In this document: one piece after another, positions 47,725 to 58,922 of the stretch
Layout of the letters: the number at the start of each line of letters is the position of its first letter
Numbering within the stretch: position 1 is the stretch's first letter
Assembly (NCBI RefSeq): GCF_964199755.1
Contig: NC_133897.1
Coordinates: forward strand, 134,420,125-134,484,124
Direction of reading: 5' to 3'
Length of the DNA stretch: 64,000 nt
DNA from: Larus michahellis
Lineage: Eukaryota; Chordata; Aves; Charadriiformes; Laridae
The notes under the pieces: generated by a model
Database searches by the model: none
The model's input: only the letters and a program-made list of their open reading frames with translations
Told to the model about the DNA's origin: nothing
Translations under genes and position numbers: made by a program

Positions 47725-49627
47725 AGGTTTAGCAATTTTGTAATTCAATACTTTGTTCATAAATATATGAAAACATATATTTACTCGGGAAACTATTCTA
47801 GTTTATTTATAAACAAATAGGATCTCTTTATATTGCTGCATTTCAAATAGTCATTTGCATTCTCTTCATGGCTAAACCTACTTCATTGAATTACTTCAAA
47901 ATAATTCTACTATGTTCACTAACGCTAGACTTCCCTATTGGTGGGAAGTACAGAAGTATATGCCTTAATAGAAGGCAATTTGAAGTTGATTTGATGTTGG
48001 AGTGAACTGTTACAAACTGATTTTTGCACATAGCCAGTTTTCTTCAGATATCATGACAAACTGTTAAACACTTATGAATGAAATTAATATTAAATAAAGG
48101 TATTCCCATTGTTGAATTCCTCTTGAGAATATCTTGGGAAGCAATATGGAATCTTTCTGTTTACATAACAGTGCAAGTTATCAACATACATCCATTTTGG
48201 TGTGAGCTGTTTCAGTTTTCTGGTGTTCATTTTGAATTTCATTTTTTATATAACAGGGAAGGGCAAACTTGCTTATGTCTGTTTCAGACTGTCCTTGAGG
48301 AGAGTTGTACTTATTCCTAGTTATTTAAGCATTTTTACTGAAGTTGAAGTACTGGTTAAATCTTTAGTCACATGCTGTCCTGACACTGGTTGAGGTCCTA
48401 GTGAGAGCTCATCTGTCCTTGGAGGTTAAGCCCCCTGCTACATATAAACAGTTTTTCACTTTCTCATAAATCTCAGGATTAGTTAAATCACTGAAAGCCT
48501 CCTTAAAACCTGCAAATACAACCAGTGCCCTAAAAAAAAATATCAGCACTTAATGGATTTGCTTGTTGTCTTCAAAAACACAATAAATTACTTTATTCCA
48601 ACTTAGATAGCATGCACACTTCCATCAATCTTCTTTTCAACCTCAAGATTTAAACTAATTGGACCACAGCTGACACACAGCTAATCACAGCTTTATATTC
48701 ACCTATTTTTACGTTGAGGTAATCTGTTATGGAGTCAGCTACAAGCACTGTATCCAGGCCTAGGACTTGTGCGCACATCTTGCTAGAAAATAAAAAAAAA
48801 TGTCTGTTACTATAGTTCAACCTTAATTGAAATGTGAAGACTAAATTTATAGAAAACTACATCTGATAGTAGCAAAGGACTCATTGAAAACTTTATAAAA
48901 ACTCGAAAGAAATTAAGATTCATGGCTATGTTTCTTTAAACACTTAGAAAAGTAGGCATTTGCTGTCTGTGTGATATTTATGCTGTACTCACTGCCAGTG
49001 AGACCTCTCACAAATATTGTATAAAAAGTAATGATATTGGCCTTTTAAACAATAAATCTGCTCCTCTGCTTAATAATCTGGGATATAAAATTGTCTGCAT
49101 GCATGAAAGAATGCAGTGAATGTCAGAGCTGTTGACTTCTAGAACTTCCTTTTCCATGTAGTCCCTCTTTCAATGTTGGCATTGTTTGCGCTTGTTTTGT
49201 AAATGGCATTTCATTGCAATGGTTCAGTGCCCATTTTCAGCCTTTCATTGCTGTGTTTTCAGTTAGCTGCATACAACAATCTGCAGTGCTATTGAAAGGA
49301 AGGGTACTTTATTTTCTCATTCCTAAATTAGGGCATGTAAGTGTCACAGAATTTAGGGAACTGTTTGTGCTCAACCTCGTCCAGTATGTGTATGGCAAGT
49401 CCTGTGAGTTGTCTAAAATCTGACTGACGGTTTGCTTAAATTAAAGAATGTGTCTGAAAATTTGGGTTTTCAGAATTTAGTCAGACTTGTATGAAAAAAA
49501 AAAAAGTCCATATACTTAAACTAGAGGAAAAAAAATCAGAGCAGAGTCCCAGAACACACAATCAAAGGAAGACAGGTTACTAGAGCAGAACTGACTCTAC
49601 AGAATAAGAAGATATTTAGATACGTGA

Positions 49628-49800
49628 GGGTATGTCTACACAGTCTGTCTGGCAAACTCAAGCTTGCTCTGCCAGCATTCTGAGCAAGCCAAATGTCACG
49701 TTGCTCTGTACGAGGCGCTGTGATTGTGTTAGCTCAAGCATAGTGCTGCATTATGTCCAGTCTCTCAACCAGCCTTGGTAGCTTGTAGCAGTGCGATGCT
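49628..49800 (+). mobile_element. Possible MITE fragment (GGGTATGTCTACAC end)
   Basis: Starts GGGTATGTCTACACAGTCTG, similar to the terminal repeat of the candidate MITE at 15248-15588. The matching inverted end was not found downstream, so this would be a single-ended or decayed copy. The right boundary is arbitrary. Confidence 0.3.
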
Positions 49801-50226
49801 AGAGTCTACCTATCTGCCATCCCAGAGGGAACAGGCAGTTTGTTGGGGGACGGGGGACACAAGTTACTGTATACGGTTCCTCGGTGAAAAGGAATTGAGT
49901 CAGACTCTGGTTTACCTGTAATGCAGGCTCCTCGTTTATATGTTCAACTGAAGACATTTATTTTTTTAAAAAGCTCAATATAAGCAATTTAAAAGCAAAA
50001 CAAGCAAAAGCCAACCCTTTTAACAGCAAATGTAATTAATCATTACAACAAGTAACATGGGTTGTGATTGTCTCTCTTGCTGGAGGTATTTGGATTGTCT
50101 GGTTCTGTAGGTCAAGCATAACTGTGTTACTTGAATAAAGATTTTATTTAGGAAAGTTTTCTGGTATGCTCTGAAATGAGATGAACTAGATGGTTCCAAT
50201 GGAATTGCTGACCTCTTAACTATAGT

Positions 50227-50249
50227 AAAAAAAAAAAAAAAAAAAAAAA
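50227..50249. repeat. (A)23 homopolymer
   Basis: Uninterrupted run of 23 A followed by CAACACACAACC. Could be a simple repeat or the tail of a retroposed sequence. Nothing identifiable lies upstream of it. Confidence 0.9.
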
Positions 50250-51194
50250 CAACACACAACCACTATTCACTGCTAATGTTGCAAAAGATCTGTGGAACAG
50301 GAAGTATTGGAAAAAGGAAGTATTTTTGATAAAGAGTAGGCTATTTTAGAGAAGTTTTAGGTTTCTAACTGTTTAGAAACACAACTGAACTACTACCACT
50401 CTTAGTTCTTTCACTACTTAGTGAAGTTTATCAGTGATCGTCGTTTCCTGAAGAGGCGCTGATAGTTGCATTAAGCTGGAATAAGTCCAGCTTCCACACG
50501 TGAAGCTTGATCTTTGTGTACCTCAGCTTTCATATTGTGTTGATGCCAAATTTTTGCTTGTTGCAGAATAACCAGAATACAATTTTGATCAAGCTGAATG
50601 TTACCCAAGTTCCTCCTCCTCTGGAAACAGCCCCCCTGCCTTTCACCTCTGAGCGTTGCTGCCACTTTTAGCAGCTTAAATTCCAGGGAAGGGGGGAACC
50701 ATGCAGAATGACACTCAGAATTGCCACCTGGTAATAGGTGGTGCCTGAATTGTTGTTGCTTTTCAGGGCGGAATATTTTAAGGATCCCTGGAAGGGTTCC
50801 AGGTCATTAGGAGAGAAGAAAGTTTAAAAAAAAAAAAAAAACCAAAAAAAACTCCATGGATGAGAGATTTATCTGACCATCTTGGATGCATGGACCTCTT
50901 GTGCCACTGACAGTCATACTGGCTGTTTCTGGATTGTCCTGCACAGCCACCCTTGTGCACAAGCAGCATCGTATGCGTTTGTCTAATGACAGCAGCCATG
51001 AAACTTACATTTCCACTGGGCACACTATTTGCAGAGTTAAGTGATGTTTGTTCCCCTGTAATTCACAGATTTCCTCTGTGCTACTCAGTTATACTAGCTG
51101 GCATTATCAAGTTTAAATTTCTATAAGTTGAGGCTATTCCTTTGCAACTGCATTTCCCTTTCTAGCCAAATCTTCACCATTTTGAAAGTTCCAG

Positions 51195-51699
51195 TTGTAA
51201 AGGTCAGCCATAACACGAGGGTCCTGGGCTGGGGCTGGTGAAGGAGGTGGCCATTTCTAACATCCCGTAACAGTTTTGTAGCCAGCAGGATCTGGTTGAG
51301 TTGTGAGTATTCCTGACATTAAATGTATATAATCCTTACGTGATGGGGACCAATCCTTTGCTAGTGCATCTACAATGATAAATTTATAACCAAACCTGTA
51401 GAGCCTTATGGGGGCTCCCAAAGGTGACCTGCACCAATAAACCCTCAGGTTAATTGGAAAAACTGGATTGGGAAAAAAAAATGTTAATAGAACATTGGAA
51501 GAGCAATAGGAGGTGTAAATAGCTGAAGCTGAAGGCTTAGAATTTGTGGGTTAGTGGATAAAAACAGAGGTTTACCAAAGTATATACAAGACCTCCTCCT
51601 GTAAGTAGCAGATTACTTCCCACTACCAAATGGATAAATGGTGTTGGCGATAAAGCAGGAGGGAACCTGAGAGAATCAGGCTATGGCTGACCTTTACAA
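51195..51699. repeat. 505-bp segment bounded by perfect 18-bp inverted repeats
   Basis: 51195-51212 (TTGTAAAGGTCAGCCATA) is exactly the reverse complement of 51682-51699. Trimmed by one base at each end, the segment begins TG and ends CA. It contains a TATATAA at about 51327 and a CAATAAACC. It could be a short DNA transposon or an unusual LTR. Flanking duplications are not obvious. Confidence 0.65.
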
Positions 51700-53146
51700 T
51701 TTGTAAAAGGATGTACTGTCTAGAGCCTCCTTGTCTGATGAATTTCATTTGCTGCTGTTATATACCATATGCTGCTTATCTGACACAGTTGTGGTGAAAA
51801 ATGGCTTGTAAAAGTTATAGGAATGTGTGCAGATGCCCAAGTGTGGACCCAGCCCCTCTGCCTGCCCGGTGCCCCTGCCTGCATCCCAGCCCTCGCACCT
51901 GCTTCACGGGTCCTTTACTTGCTGGCTGGTGCAGCTGGGTGTGCTAAACACAAGCACTCACACGTTCATCCCATGGGCACTCTATGTTCTGGTCGTACTC
52001 CAGTGTACACTTGCAAGAAGTCTCCTTTTCAGGCAAAAGGTGGAAATTTCACTCATTCAAGGAAAAGAAGGAAAGGCAGAGGGGGCCTGTGCTGCCTGTG
52101 TGTCAGCTCGCAGTCACTGCTGCCATGCTGACCCTCCAGCCTGACAATAACTGCACACTCAAAGGAAAAATTACAAGACACAGAAGGGCTATTCCTGGTC
52201 TGATAGTTGGAACTGTTAACACTATGTCCTGAGGAAGCTCGTACTGGAGCTGGAGATAGGGAAGGGGAGGGGATAATGGGCAGTCCCCCTCACCCTTGCA
52301 GCCGAGTTAACGCCAGTCCCTGCAGGGGTGGCTGCATGTGGCTTCAGCCCTGTCCGGAACGCAGCTTGTTCATTCCATGGTCATACCATGGTAATACCTG
52401 AAATCAAGCCAGACTTTCCTGAGCAACCTCTCCTAAATTTTACCAGATACCAGAAGTACTTTTGCCAAACTTACCTTGACCAGACCAGAATTACAAATCC
52501 TTTTCCCTCTTAGCCAGCAGTGGGGCGCTGGACTGACCTGTATTAAAAGCTGGGATTCAGCAGCCTATGGGAACCTACAGATGACCCTCAACTGAAGCCC
52601 TAGCAGGGATTTCAAAATGTCCTGTACCTTTCCAAGCAGCACCAGGGAGTAGCCCGCAGTCATAGAATCATAGAATCATAGGGTTGGAAGGGACCTCTGG
52701 AGATCATCTAGTCCAACCCCCCTGCCAGAGCAGGGTCACCTAGAGCAGGTTGCACAGGAACGCCTCCAGGCGGGTTTTGAATGTCTCCAGAGACGGAGAC
52801 TCCACCACCTCTCTGGGCAGCCTGTTCCAGTGCTCTCCAGCAAAGCAGGACATGTGAATCCCATTCACAGCACCAGATGCTGTCGTAGGAATAACCTGAA
52901 CTGCAATTTAGATGAGGTCAGAGCAGAAGCAGTTTTCTTGCTGTGGCTCCAGGAGAGGACAGGGAGCAGCACTGACAGTGTCTGCTGATGTGAACTCTGC
53001 CTGGCTGGGGCAGCTACAGAGTTCCTGTAACTTTTACAAGCCATTTATCACCAAAACCATGTCAGATAAGCAGCATATGGTACATAACAACAGTGAATGA
53101 AATTCATCAGACAAGGAGGCTCTAGACAGTACATCCTTTTACAAAT
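51699..53146. repeat. Inverted repeat with 125-bp arms, ~93% identical
   Basis: The left arm 51699-51823 matches the reverse complement of 53022-53146 at about 116 of 125 positions, without gaps. The outer 51 bp are identical. The spacer is about 1.2 kb and includes a GC-rich stretch and a CR1 3' fragment. The left arm abuts the 505-bp bounded segment. Best guesses are terminal repeats of a nonautonomous DNA transposon, or two opposed copies of an unrecognised repeat. Confidence 0.8.
52661..52840 (-). mobile_element. CR1 LINE 3' end fragment
   Basis: On -, it ends in repeats of ATTCTATG preceded by GATCTCCAGAGGTCCCTTCC. The upstream part, with the CTGGAGACATTCAAAACCCG segment, corresponds to the last ORF2 codons and 3'UTR of CR1. 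Inserted in the spacer of the 125-bp inverted repeat. A 5'-truncated copy of about 180 bp. Confidence 0.92.
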
Positions 53147-54212
53147 AGTTCACTGCTATGTCAATTAAATCGTTCTGACAAGCAAGACCATTAGGTGCAA
53201 ATGCTTCTTAACTACTGAGGCCTGCCAAGGCCTATGAGACAGTAACTATTTTGCTTTCACACACTGAACACAAGTAAGTAATTGCAATGCCTTTCATCAC
53301 TTGCCTATGTACATTTCATAGTGTTCTTAGGAACAAAAGTGCTGACTTTTTTGCTATTTCAGAGCCACTCCGGAATAAGTAAAGCACAGGCAATGGTTAA
53401 ATGCAGAAATAACAGCTTATTGGTTGCATTTTCAGCAGTCATTTGCTCATGACATGCACGTCAACATGTGCAGATTTTGTAAAAGTCCAGTAACTAATGT
53501 TTTTTAATATGGAATCTGCTGGTGCTCACAGAAACGCCAGCATGAGGCCAGTGAAAACTGACCATTTGTCTCCTCTCATAACTTAGTGTGGTCCATGAGA
53601 CCATCAGGAGCAGCAGGACATCTCCAGTGCGAGAAGCAGAAGTGAACACAGATAAATTAAATGGAACAGCTACACAATACAATTCTTTGTACATCTTAAT
53701 CTCATTAACATTTTTAAGTTTACATTTTTTCTGTAAGTTAAGTAATTTTAGATTCTGGGGAATAAATTTAGAAAGAACATGCTATCAAACTGCAGTTTAA
53801 AATAGAAAATGATACTTACTTTTTAGAAACAGCTTTCCTACACGGTTGTTTCAACTGGAGATCCTGTCCTGTATTTGCTTACATGATATGCAATTCAGTT
53901 CGCCTAAGGAGGTACGCTGATCATACATCACTATGATTAGTTGTGTATTAAGCAAGCAAAGATTTTAAGACATTTGCGGAGGACCAGGTTCTAGGAGAAT
54001 ACGTTGTTTTATAATAATTTCATATTAAAGTTGCCAATTGCTATTCCAGAGTGAAAACATGACTATGTAATACACATATATTAAAAATGCAGCGATTAAA
54101 AATAGACATGATAGGATATATAGGATCTGCAAACTTTTCTTATATATATATGCATGTTTAAAGCTACAATAAAAGAAAGTTAATATTCAGTTCTCCTCAT
54201 ACTTTACTGTAA

Positions 54213-54276
54213 AGGTAAGCTTTTCAAAATCAAGTATTTGATTTAGGTAAGCTTTTAAAAATCAAGTGTTTGATTT
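54213..54276 (+). repeat. 32-bp tandem duplication
   Basis: Two adjacent 32-bp copies (54213-54244 and 54245-54276) starting AGGTAAGCTTTT and ending GTTTGATTT-like, differing at two positions. Each copy carries an AGGTAAGC that resembles a splice donor, within TERF1 intron 9. Confidence 0.85.
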
Positions 54277-54812
54277 TTTAAAAATTCAGTTTTCTTTCAC
54301 TGTGTGCAGTTTTAAAATTTTTTGAATTGAGATGTTTTTATCAAGAGGCAACTAAGGAATAACTGGTACACTGGAGAACTTCATTGGAAGGGATTGCTTA
54401 CAGATGTATAACTGCAAGTAATTTTGTCTCCTTTTATGAGAGAAATGTCATCCCCTAAAGATTAAAAAGCTTGTAGGTCATGACAGTGAGACTTAAGTAG
54501 TGGACTCAAGAGACGGCCAAAAACAAATGCATAGCTGTTACCTCAGCATATGGCTGATCTTACTTTCAAATGCAATATGTACATTTTGCTTCTATCAGCA
54601 TTTTAAACATTGGGATTTGTTTTTTCTAAGTACACTGAAATTCCGTTGTTGGTGGTAAATGGGGTCTTTATTCTAAGGCCCTAGATTAAAGTCACAAAAT
54701 GCTTTCTCTTTTGTGATGCATGCTAGGATCAATCAAGGTTTGTCTTCACTCAATCAGCTAATAAAGTACAATTTTGTAAAGCATGTTGACTGAAACAAAA
54801 CTTTGCTCAATG

Positions 54813-54840
54813 TCTTTTTTTCTTTTCTTTTCTTTTCCTC
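54813..54840 (+). repeat. TTTTC-rich pyrimidine tract
   Basis: A T run followed by repeated TTTTC units, about 270 bp before the last TERF1 exon. A simple repeat, too far from the acceptor to be its polypyrimidine tract. Confidence 0.7.
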
Positions 54841-55112
54841 CTGGTGAACGTTGAACCACGTGATTCTTGTTTCAGGAGATGTCTGCTACTGTGTTGTAAC
54901 ACTTGACTTGGTAACCTTCGTTGTTGTACTTAGTGTCAAGTTATGGTGCTCAAAAGAAATCAGAATGACCCTACTGACCCTCCGACATCTGTGCTCTGTA
55001 ATAACTGGAGCGCTATACAAAATCTTGCTTTTATATTTGCTATAAGCTTAGTTCTTACATGAATACCTTTGTCTGTTCATATAGCTGATCTTTTTCTCTG
55101 TTCTTCCCCTAG

Positions 55113-55271
55113 CGATGGACTTACAAAGAAGACTTGGCACTGAAATCTGGAGTAAGGGAGTTTGGAGTGGGTAACTGGGCTAAAATTTTGGTCCATGGTG
55201 ACTTCAACAACCGAACTAGTGTCATGTTAAAAGACCGGTGGAGAACACTGTGCAGGATCAACCAAGGCTAA
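55113..55271 (+). CDS. TERF1: TERF1 exon 10 (Myb/telobox DNA-binding domain and stop)
   Basis: 159 nt including TAA (residues 312-363). Encodes [36 protein letters not shown] and VMLKDRWRT, the telobox at residues 348-356, which lies in the helix that contacts TTAGGG. Human TRF1 has [20 protein letters not shown] and the same KDRWRT, so the DNA-recognition face is conserved. After the domain only about seven residues remain (LCRINQG), shorter than the human tail (MKKLKLISSDSED). Acceptor TTCCCCTAG. Confidence 0.97.
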   Translation, partial: RWTYKEDLALKSGVREFGVGNWAKILVHGDFNNRTSVMLKDRWRTLCRINQG

Positions 55272-55339
55272 TTTGGACTACAGGAATCAACTCTTCTTGA
55301 CATTTCCCTACATAAGGACCTACTCTGTCTTTTCAGGAA

Positions 55340-55345
55340 AATAAA
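55340..55345 (+). terminator. TERF1: TERF1 poly(A) signal candidate
   Basis: AATAAA 69 nt after the stop codon, implying a short 3'UTR if used. Longer 3'UTRs are possible. Confidence 0.55.
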
Positions 55346-56673
55346 TTATTTTAGTCTCAAAGTGTCCAGCCATGTTGCTGTCCTAAAACATGAAGCAGAA
55401 TAGTAATAGGTATAAAACATTCATGTAAGCTCACTTGCTTGGGTAGTGATGACTTAAATGTAAAGCCTGGCCTTTTATCTACTTGCAATAGATGGCCTAA
55501 TTTCTGAAATGTGAAAATACTTGCAGTGATTTAAGAAGGGTCAGTTATGTGTATAGGGGTATTAAATCACTGGCTACGTGTTTAGCTTGACAGAGGCTAA
55601 TAGAGAGTCAAGCATTCTGTATTTTTAAAGGGTTGTATCTCTAGTCAGATTGAGTATTTTATCATTTTACTTCCTGCCATATAAACCATTCTAATTTGAT
55701 TTGCTTCACTTCAAATTTTGGTCAGACTTGTCATCTCTGTCAGTAAGTTATACCAAAAAATATGTATTGGTATTGCTGATTTTATAAACTGATTCCTTTT
55801 TTTGCAGTTAAAAGAGATATATTCTTGAAGGCTGAACTGTTCAGGAAATACTAAAATAATCCCTCGGCTTTCTGTTTTGGAGGTCTGCTTCCATTAAGAT
55901 AAAGTGGTGAAGTACAGTTACAAAGGTTTGTTTCACACTCTTATTGTGGACAGGACCTCAGCTAGATCATCTTCCTCGTTCTTGCCACCAGACACTACGG
56001 TTTCTTATTGCAGCTGCTAGAAAGAGCGGCAGGCGGTGGTCTGGGTTCCACAGAGATGCTGCATGTCTTAACAGTAAATTTTCTCAACCTTAAGGCATAA
56101 TTTCTTTTCAGCAAACATTGTGAATTTCAGGATCTTGATAAAATACAGGCTTTGTCCATCAGCAAAGAATGCTAGAGCTGCCATAAGCCAACAATTCAAA
56201 AAGTCATAGCAGGTATCTGACAAGTGCGAAAGTGCAGTATGCATCCTCTTTAGTGCTGTAATAGTAATTCAAGGTAAGTAATAGGTAACAAAACAAGCGT
56301 TTGAGCTACCTGCACAGCAGTCTTGCCAGTGCTCTAATATTGCAGGTTTCTATGTTAATCATTGTACATGAGCAGTTTTAACTAGTAATAAGTAATTTTT
56401 TTTAATGTTAGCCAAGCCTTTAGTCATTAAGTTTTGTTTAGGTTTGTCTGCCATAAAGTTCACACTGTGTATCAGTGACATGAAGTTCTGAGCAAGACTA
56501 CCTCCTTAACAACACTGACTAGTCATATGTCTTTATGAAGGTGGCCGAACATGAAAACTGCCATGTAGAGGAAGAATACTTATCCAGTTGTAGTACAAGC
56601 AACTGTCTAGACAGTTCATTCCTAGGAAGGAACAAGATCTAAACTGAAATCTGGTTTTGTCTCTCAAACTCAT
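55346..56673. other. Convergent intergenic region between TERF1 and SBSPON
   Basis: The TERF1 and SBSPON stop codons face each other 1.8 kb apart. The stretch is AT-rich and probably holds alternative 3'UTR sequence of both genes. No open frame or repeat recognised. Confidence 0.6.
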
Positions 56674-56679
56674 TTTTAT
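56674..56679 (-). terminator. SBSPON: SBSPON poly(A) signal candidate
   Basis: AATAAA on - about 390 nt after the SBSPON stop. An ATTAAA on - at 56829-56834 is an alternative. Confidence 0.45.
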
Positions 56680-57065
56680 TCACCCTTGTTATTTGATGAC
56701 AGTACCTATTCTGCGACTTGAGAATGGCTGGCTGGCTCCCTACTGAGTAGGAGCAGTGCCTGTGGACATGGCCAGTAAAGAACGAGAACTTCAGGAAAAG
56801 CAGCTACTATGGTTAGAAACATTAACTCTTTAATTACAAAAGAGAAACACGGAAACATGCTTCTAGTGTTCTATCACAAAGATCAGTCTTAGCGTTTTGT
56901 ATTAAGGCAGAGAGAGTTTCCCAAAATGCTTCTTCAAAAGTTTTGACACCTTTAAAGTTTGTTTAGGCTCCAGAAAATGAAGCAGAAAGGGGTAGGATTT
57001 TTTTGGCTTTGGTGTTAATTTTCTTAATCTTTTTGTTGTTGCTGTTCTAAAGGTCTTTTAAACTT

Positions 57066-57183
57066 TTATGTAAAAATAAAGCTATGCACAAGGGGACATG
57101 AACATTGCTCCAGCTGCCGAATCTTCTTCCAGGTTCCTTGGCACTGAGAGTTGCCAACTGCTTCCCAGTGTAAAATTTTACCT
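57066..57183 (-). CDS. SBSPON: SBSPON last exon (C-terminus)
   Basis: 118 nt including TAA, entered in phase 2 after acceptor CACATTTCAG. Encodes GKILHWEAVGNSQCQGTWKK then IRQLEQCSCPLVHSFIFT, close to human LHWQAIGNPRCQGTWKK and DQCSCPAVHSFIFI. The cysteine pattern suggests a disulfide-bonded secreted domain. SBSPON is a secreted extracellular-matrix protein first described in retinal pigment epithelium. Confidence 0.95.
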
Positions 57184-57862
57184 CTGAAATGTGACAATAA
57201 ATGAGGAATTACAACACTGAAAACTGTATATTTCATGTTACTAGCTTGTCTTGTATAACATGTCAGAAGATTAGATTTGCTCAATAATGTAAGACTTTAA
57301 TTAGCTCATCTAGCTCTTAAAATGCTTTCTGAAGCGGGCACTATATTCCTAAGTATAGGAAAGTGATTGTACAGGTATTAAGTAGTATGCATATTAATAA
57401 ATTTATAGATCAAATAAAAATTTGTTCCGAATATTAAATGTCTACTTTCAAAATTACTGCTCTAGAAATGAGGTGTAGAGGTTTGAGAGAGAGGAGTACT
57501 GATCCACCATTGCTAAACCTGAAATCAGATTTGGATTATGGCAGGAAATAATGTTTTTAAGCCAAAGTGCCCATAACAGTAAAAAGACCTCTTGCACTAC
57601 AGAAGTTGCATCATCCCTTCACAATAGCAAAAAAGCGTTCAAAGCACTGAACTCTTATGCTGAAATTATCTCACATTTTATCTGGGTTTTAAAAGCAATT
57701 TCCATGAGAACTGAAAGGGTAAATCTTTTGAGCTCTACGAGTGATATGAGCTGTTTCATTTTTTAGATATAATAAATGACCTTTTAATGAGACCTTGAGA
57801 AGTCTTAACTTCTGTACTGGGTTTTGCTACAGGAGAGACAGCAGAAAAATGGCTTTCTTTAC

Positions 57863-58039
57863 CCATCTGCATTATGGCCATCTCCAGAACAGCGCTGCGT
57901 GTCGGTATTCATCGCTGGAGGCTGGCAAGCCACACACACAGTATGTCCTTCTCGTAGGTACTGCATCCATCGAGCGTATGGCCGATTCTCCAAAGCACAG
58001 TGGTGTGAAAGTGATTCTGTTTTAAATTCCACACAGTAT
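57863..58039 (-). CDS. SBSPON: SBSPON exon 4
   Basis: 177 nt, phase 2 to 2. Acceptor CCTGAGCAG, donor GATGG|GTAAAG. Encodes YCVEFKTESLSHHCALENRP, YARWMQYLREGHTVCVACQP and PAMNTDTQRCSGDGHNADG. Human has YCMEFKTESLTPHCALENWP and WMQYLREGYTVCVDCQPPAM. A cysteine-rich secreted module of unknown fold. Confidence 0.95.
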
Positions 58040-58831
58040 CTGCTCAGGAGGAAAAGTACTGAATTAGTTATGATACATAAAGCACAAGCTAGGTATACAC
58101 TTTAAATGCATTTCACAAATACCACCCGTATGATATGTAAGTACAAGTTAGACATCATCATTGCTAACGAGTCTGTTTCTGACCCTAACCTAATTAATGG
58201 ATTCTTAAAAACATTACACAAACTATTTCTCATTCCGTGCCCCAGTCCAGTGCTTTATGTATGCTCTCACTTTCTGGTTGTGTCCTATATTCTTAAATTA
58301 TGTTGAAAAACAGATCTCAGTTACACATATTTTTTCTTCTGTGCTGCTAAAAGAGAAAATGGAAAAGCGGCTTTAAGAATACCAACAGCCTTTATTGTTC
58401 TGGGGAAAGTAGCATAGGGCGAAGCATTATAGACCCAGTAATTTAAACTTCATAACCATCTCTACTGGTAACCAAAGAACATTTTTTACTGCTTGTGTCA
58501 GTTCATTTAAAAAAAAAGTCTCTTGGGGCCGACCACATTCAGCCCATTTTGTTCTCAGAGTTACACTTATGGATACACTCATTTAGCATTATTTACTGTT
58601 TGCTTTCAAAAGCAGCTATTCCCAGATTTGCTATGACCCCAATGTCTAGTTCAGGACAATTAACGAGTAATAAAAACCAACATCTAGAACATGCAAATGA
58701 ACTGCAGGACAGAAAAACAGTACAAGCTATAGCTTATTGTTTAATTATTGCAAATTTAATTACTTTTTTCTCTGTAGCCAGCTATTTTCTATTGAACAAG
58801 ATGACCCACATGCATATGATAAACAGATTAC

Positions 58832-58922
58832 CCAGCTGCTTCTTTGTCTGAAGGCCAGAGAGAAGACGCCGCTCGCCGTTTTCTTTCTTTACCGTATTCA
58901 GAGGTAGTTATGAAAGCAGGGA
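58832..58922 (-). CDS. SBSPON: SBSPON exon 3
   Basis: 91 nt, phase 1 to 2. Acceptor TTCTTCCTCAG, donor CTGG|GTAATC. Encodes PAFITTSEYGKERKRRAASS and LWPSDKEAAG, matching human PAFITTSAFNKERTRQATS. KERKRRAAS is a basic stretch in an otherwise linker-like exon and could be a protease-sensitive site. Confidence 0.92.

Larger units (their letters stand above)
46706..55112 (+). other. TERF1: TERF1 intron 9 (8.4 kb), repeat-rich
   Basis: The longest TERF1 intron. It holds a solo LTR (47118-47724), a possible MITE end (49628), a 23-nt A run (50227-50249), nested inverted repeats (51195-53146) with a CR1 3' end in their spacer (52661-52840), a 32-bp tandem duplication (54213-54276) and a TTTTC-rich tract (about 54813-54840) before the final acceptor. 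Elsewhere it is AT-rich with nothing recognised. Confidence 0.85.
32165..55271 (+). other. TERF1: TERF1 gene, coding span of ten exons
   Basis: TRF1 binds double-stranded TTAGGG repeats as a homodimer and is a core shelterin subunit that limits telomere elongation and supports telomere replication. Ten exons (187, 96, 131, 87, 150, 107, 66, 44, 65 and 159 nt) join in phase to 1092 nt, 363 residues plus stop, against 439 in human. The TRFH dimerisation domain spans roughly residues 25-217 (exons 1-5), the linker 218-309 (exons 6-9), and the Myb/telobox domain 310-360 (exons 9-10). All introns are GT-AG. The protein lacks the acidic N-terminus and the RGCADG tankyrase-binding motif of human TRF1. 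Introns carry CR1 pieces, a solo LTR and inverted repeats. Convergent with SBSPON. Confidence 0.95.

Noticed and set aside
55155-55172. REFGVG in the TERF1 Myb domain as a tankyrase-type RxxGxG motif
   Set aside because: It lies inside the folded Myb helix region and is not a free peptide. The human motif is in the disordered N-terminus.
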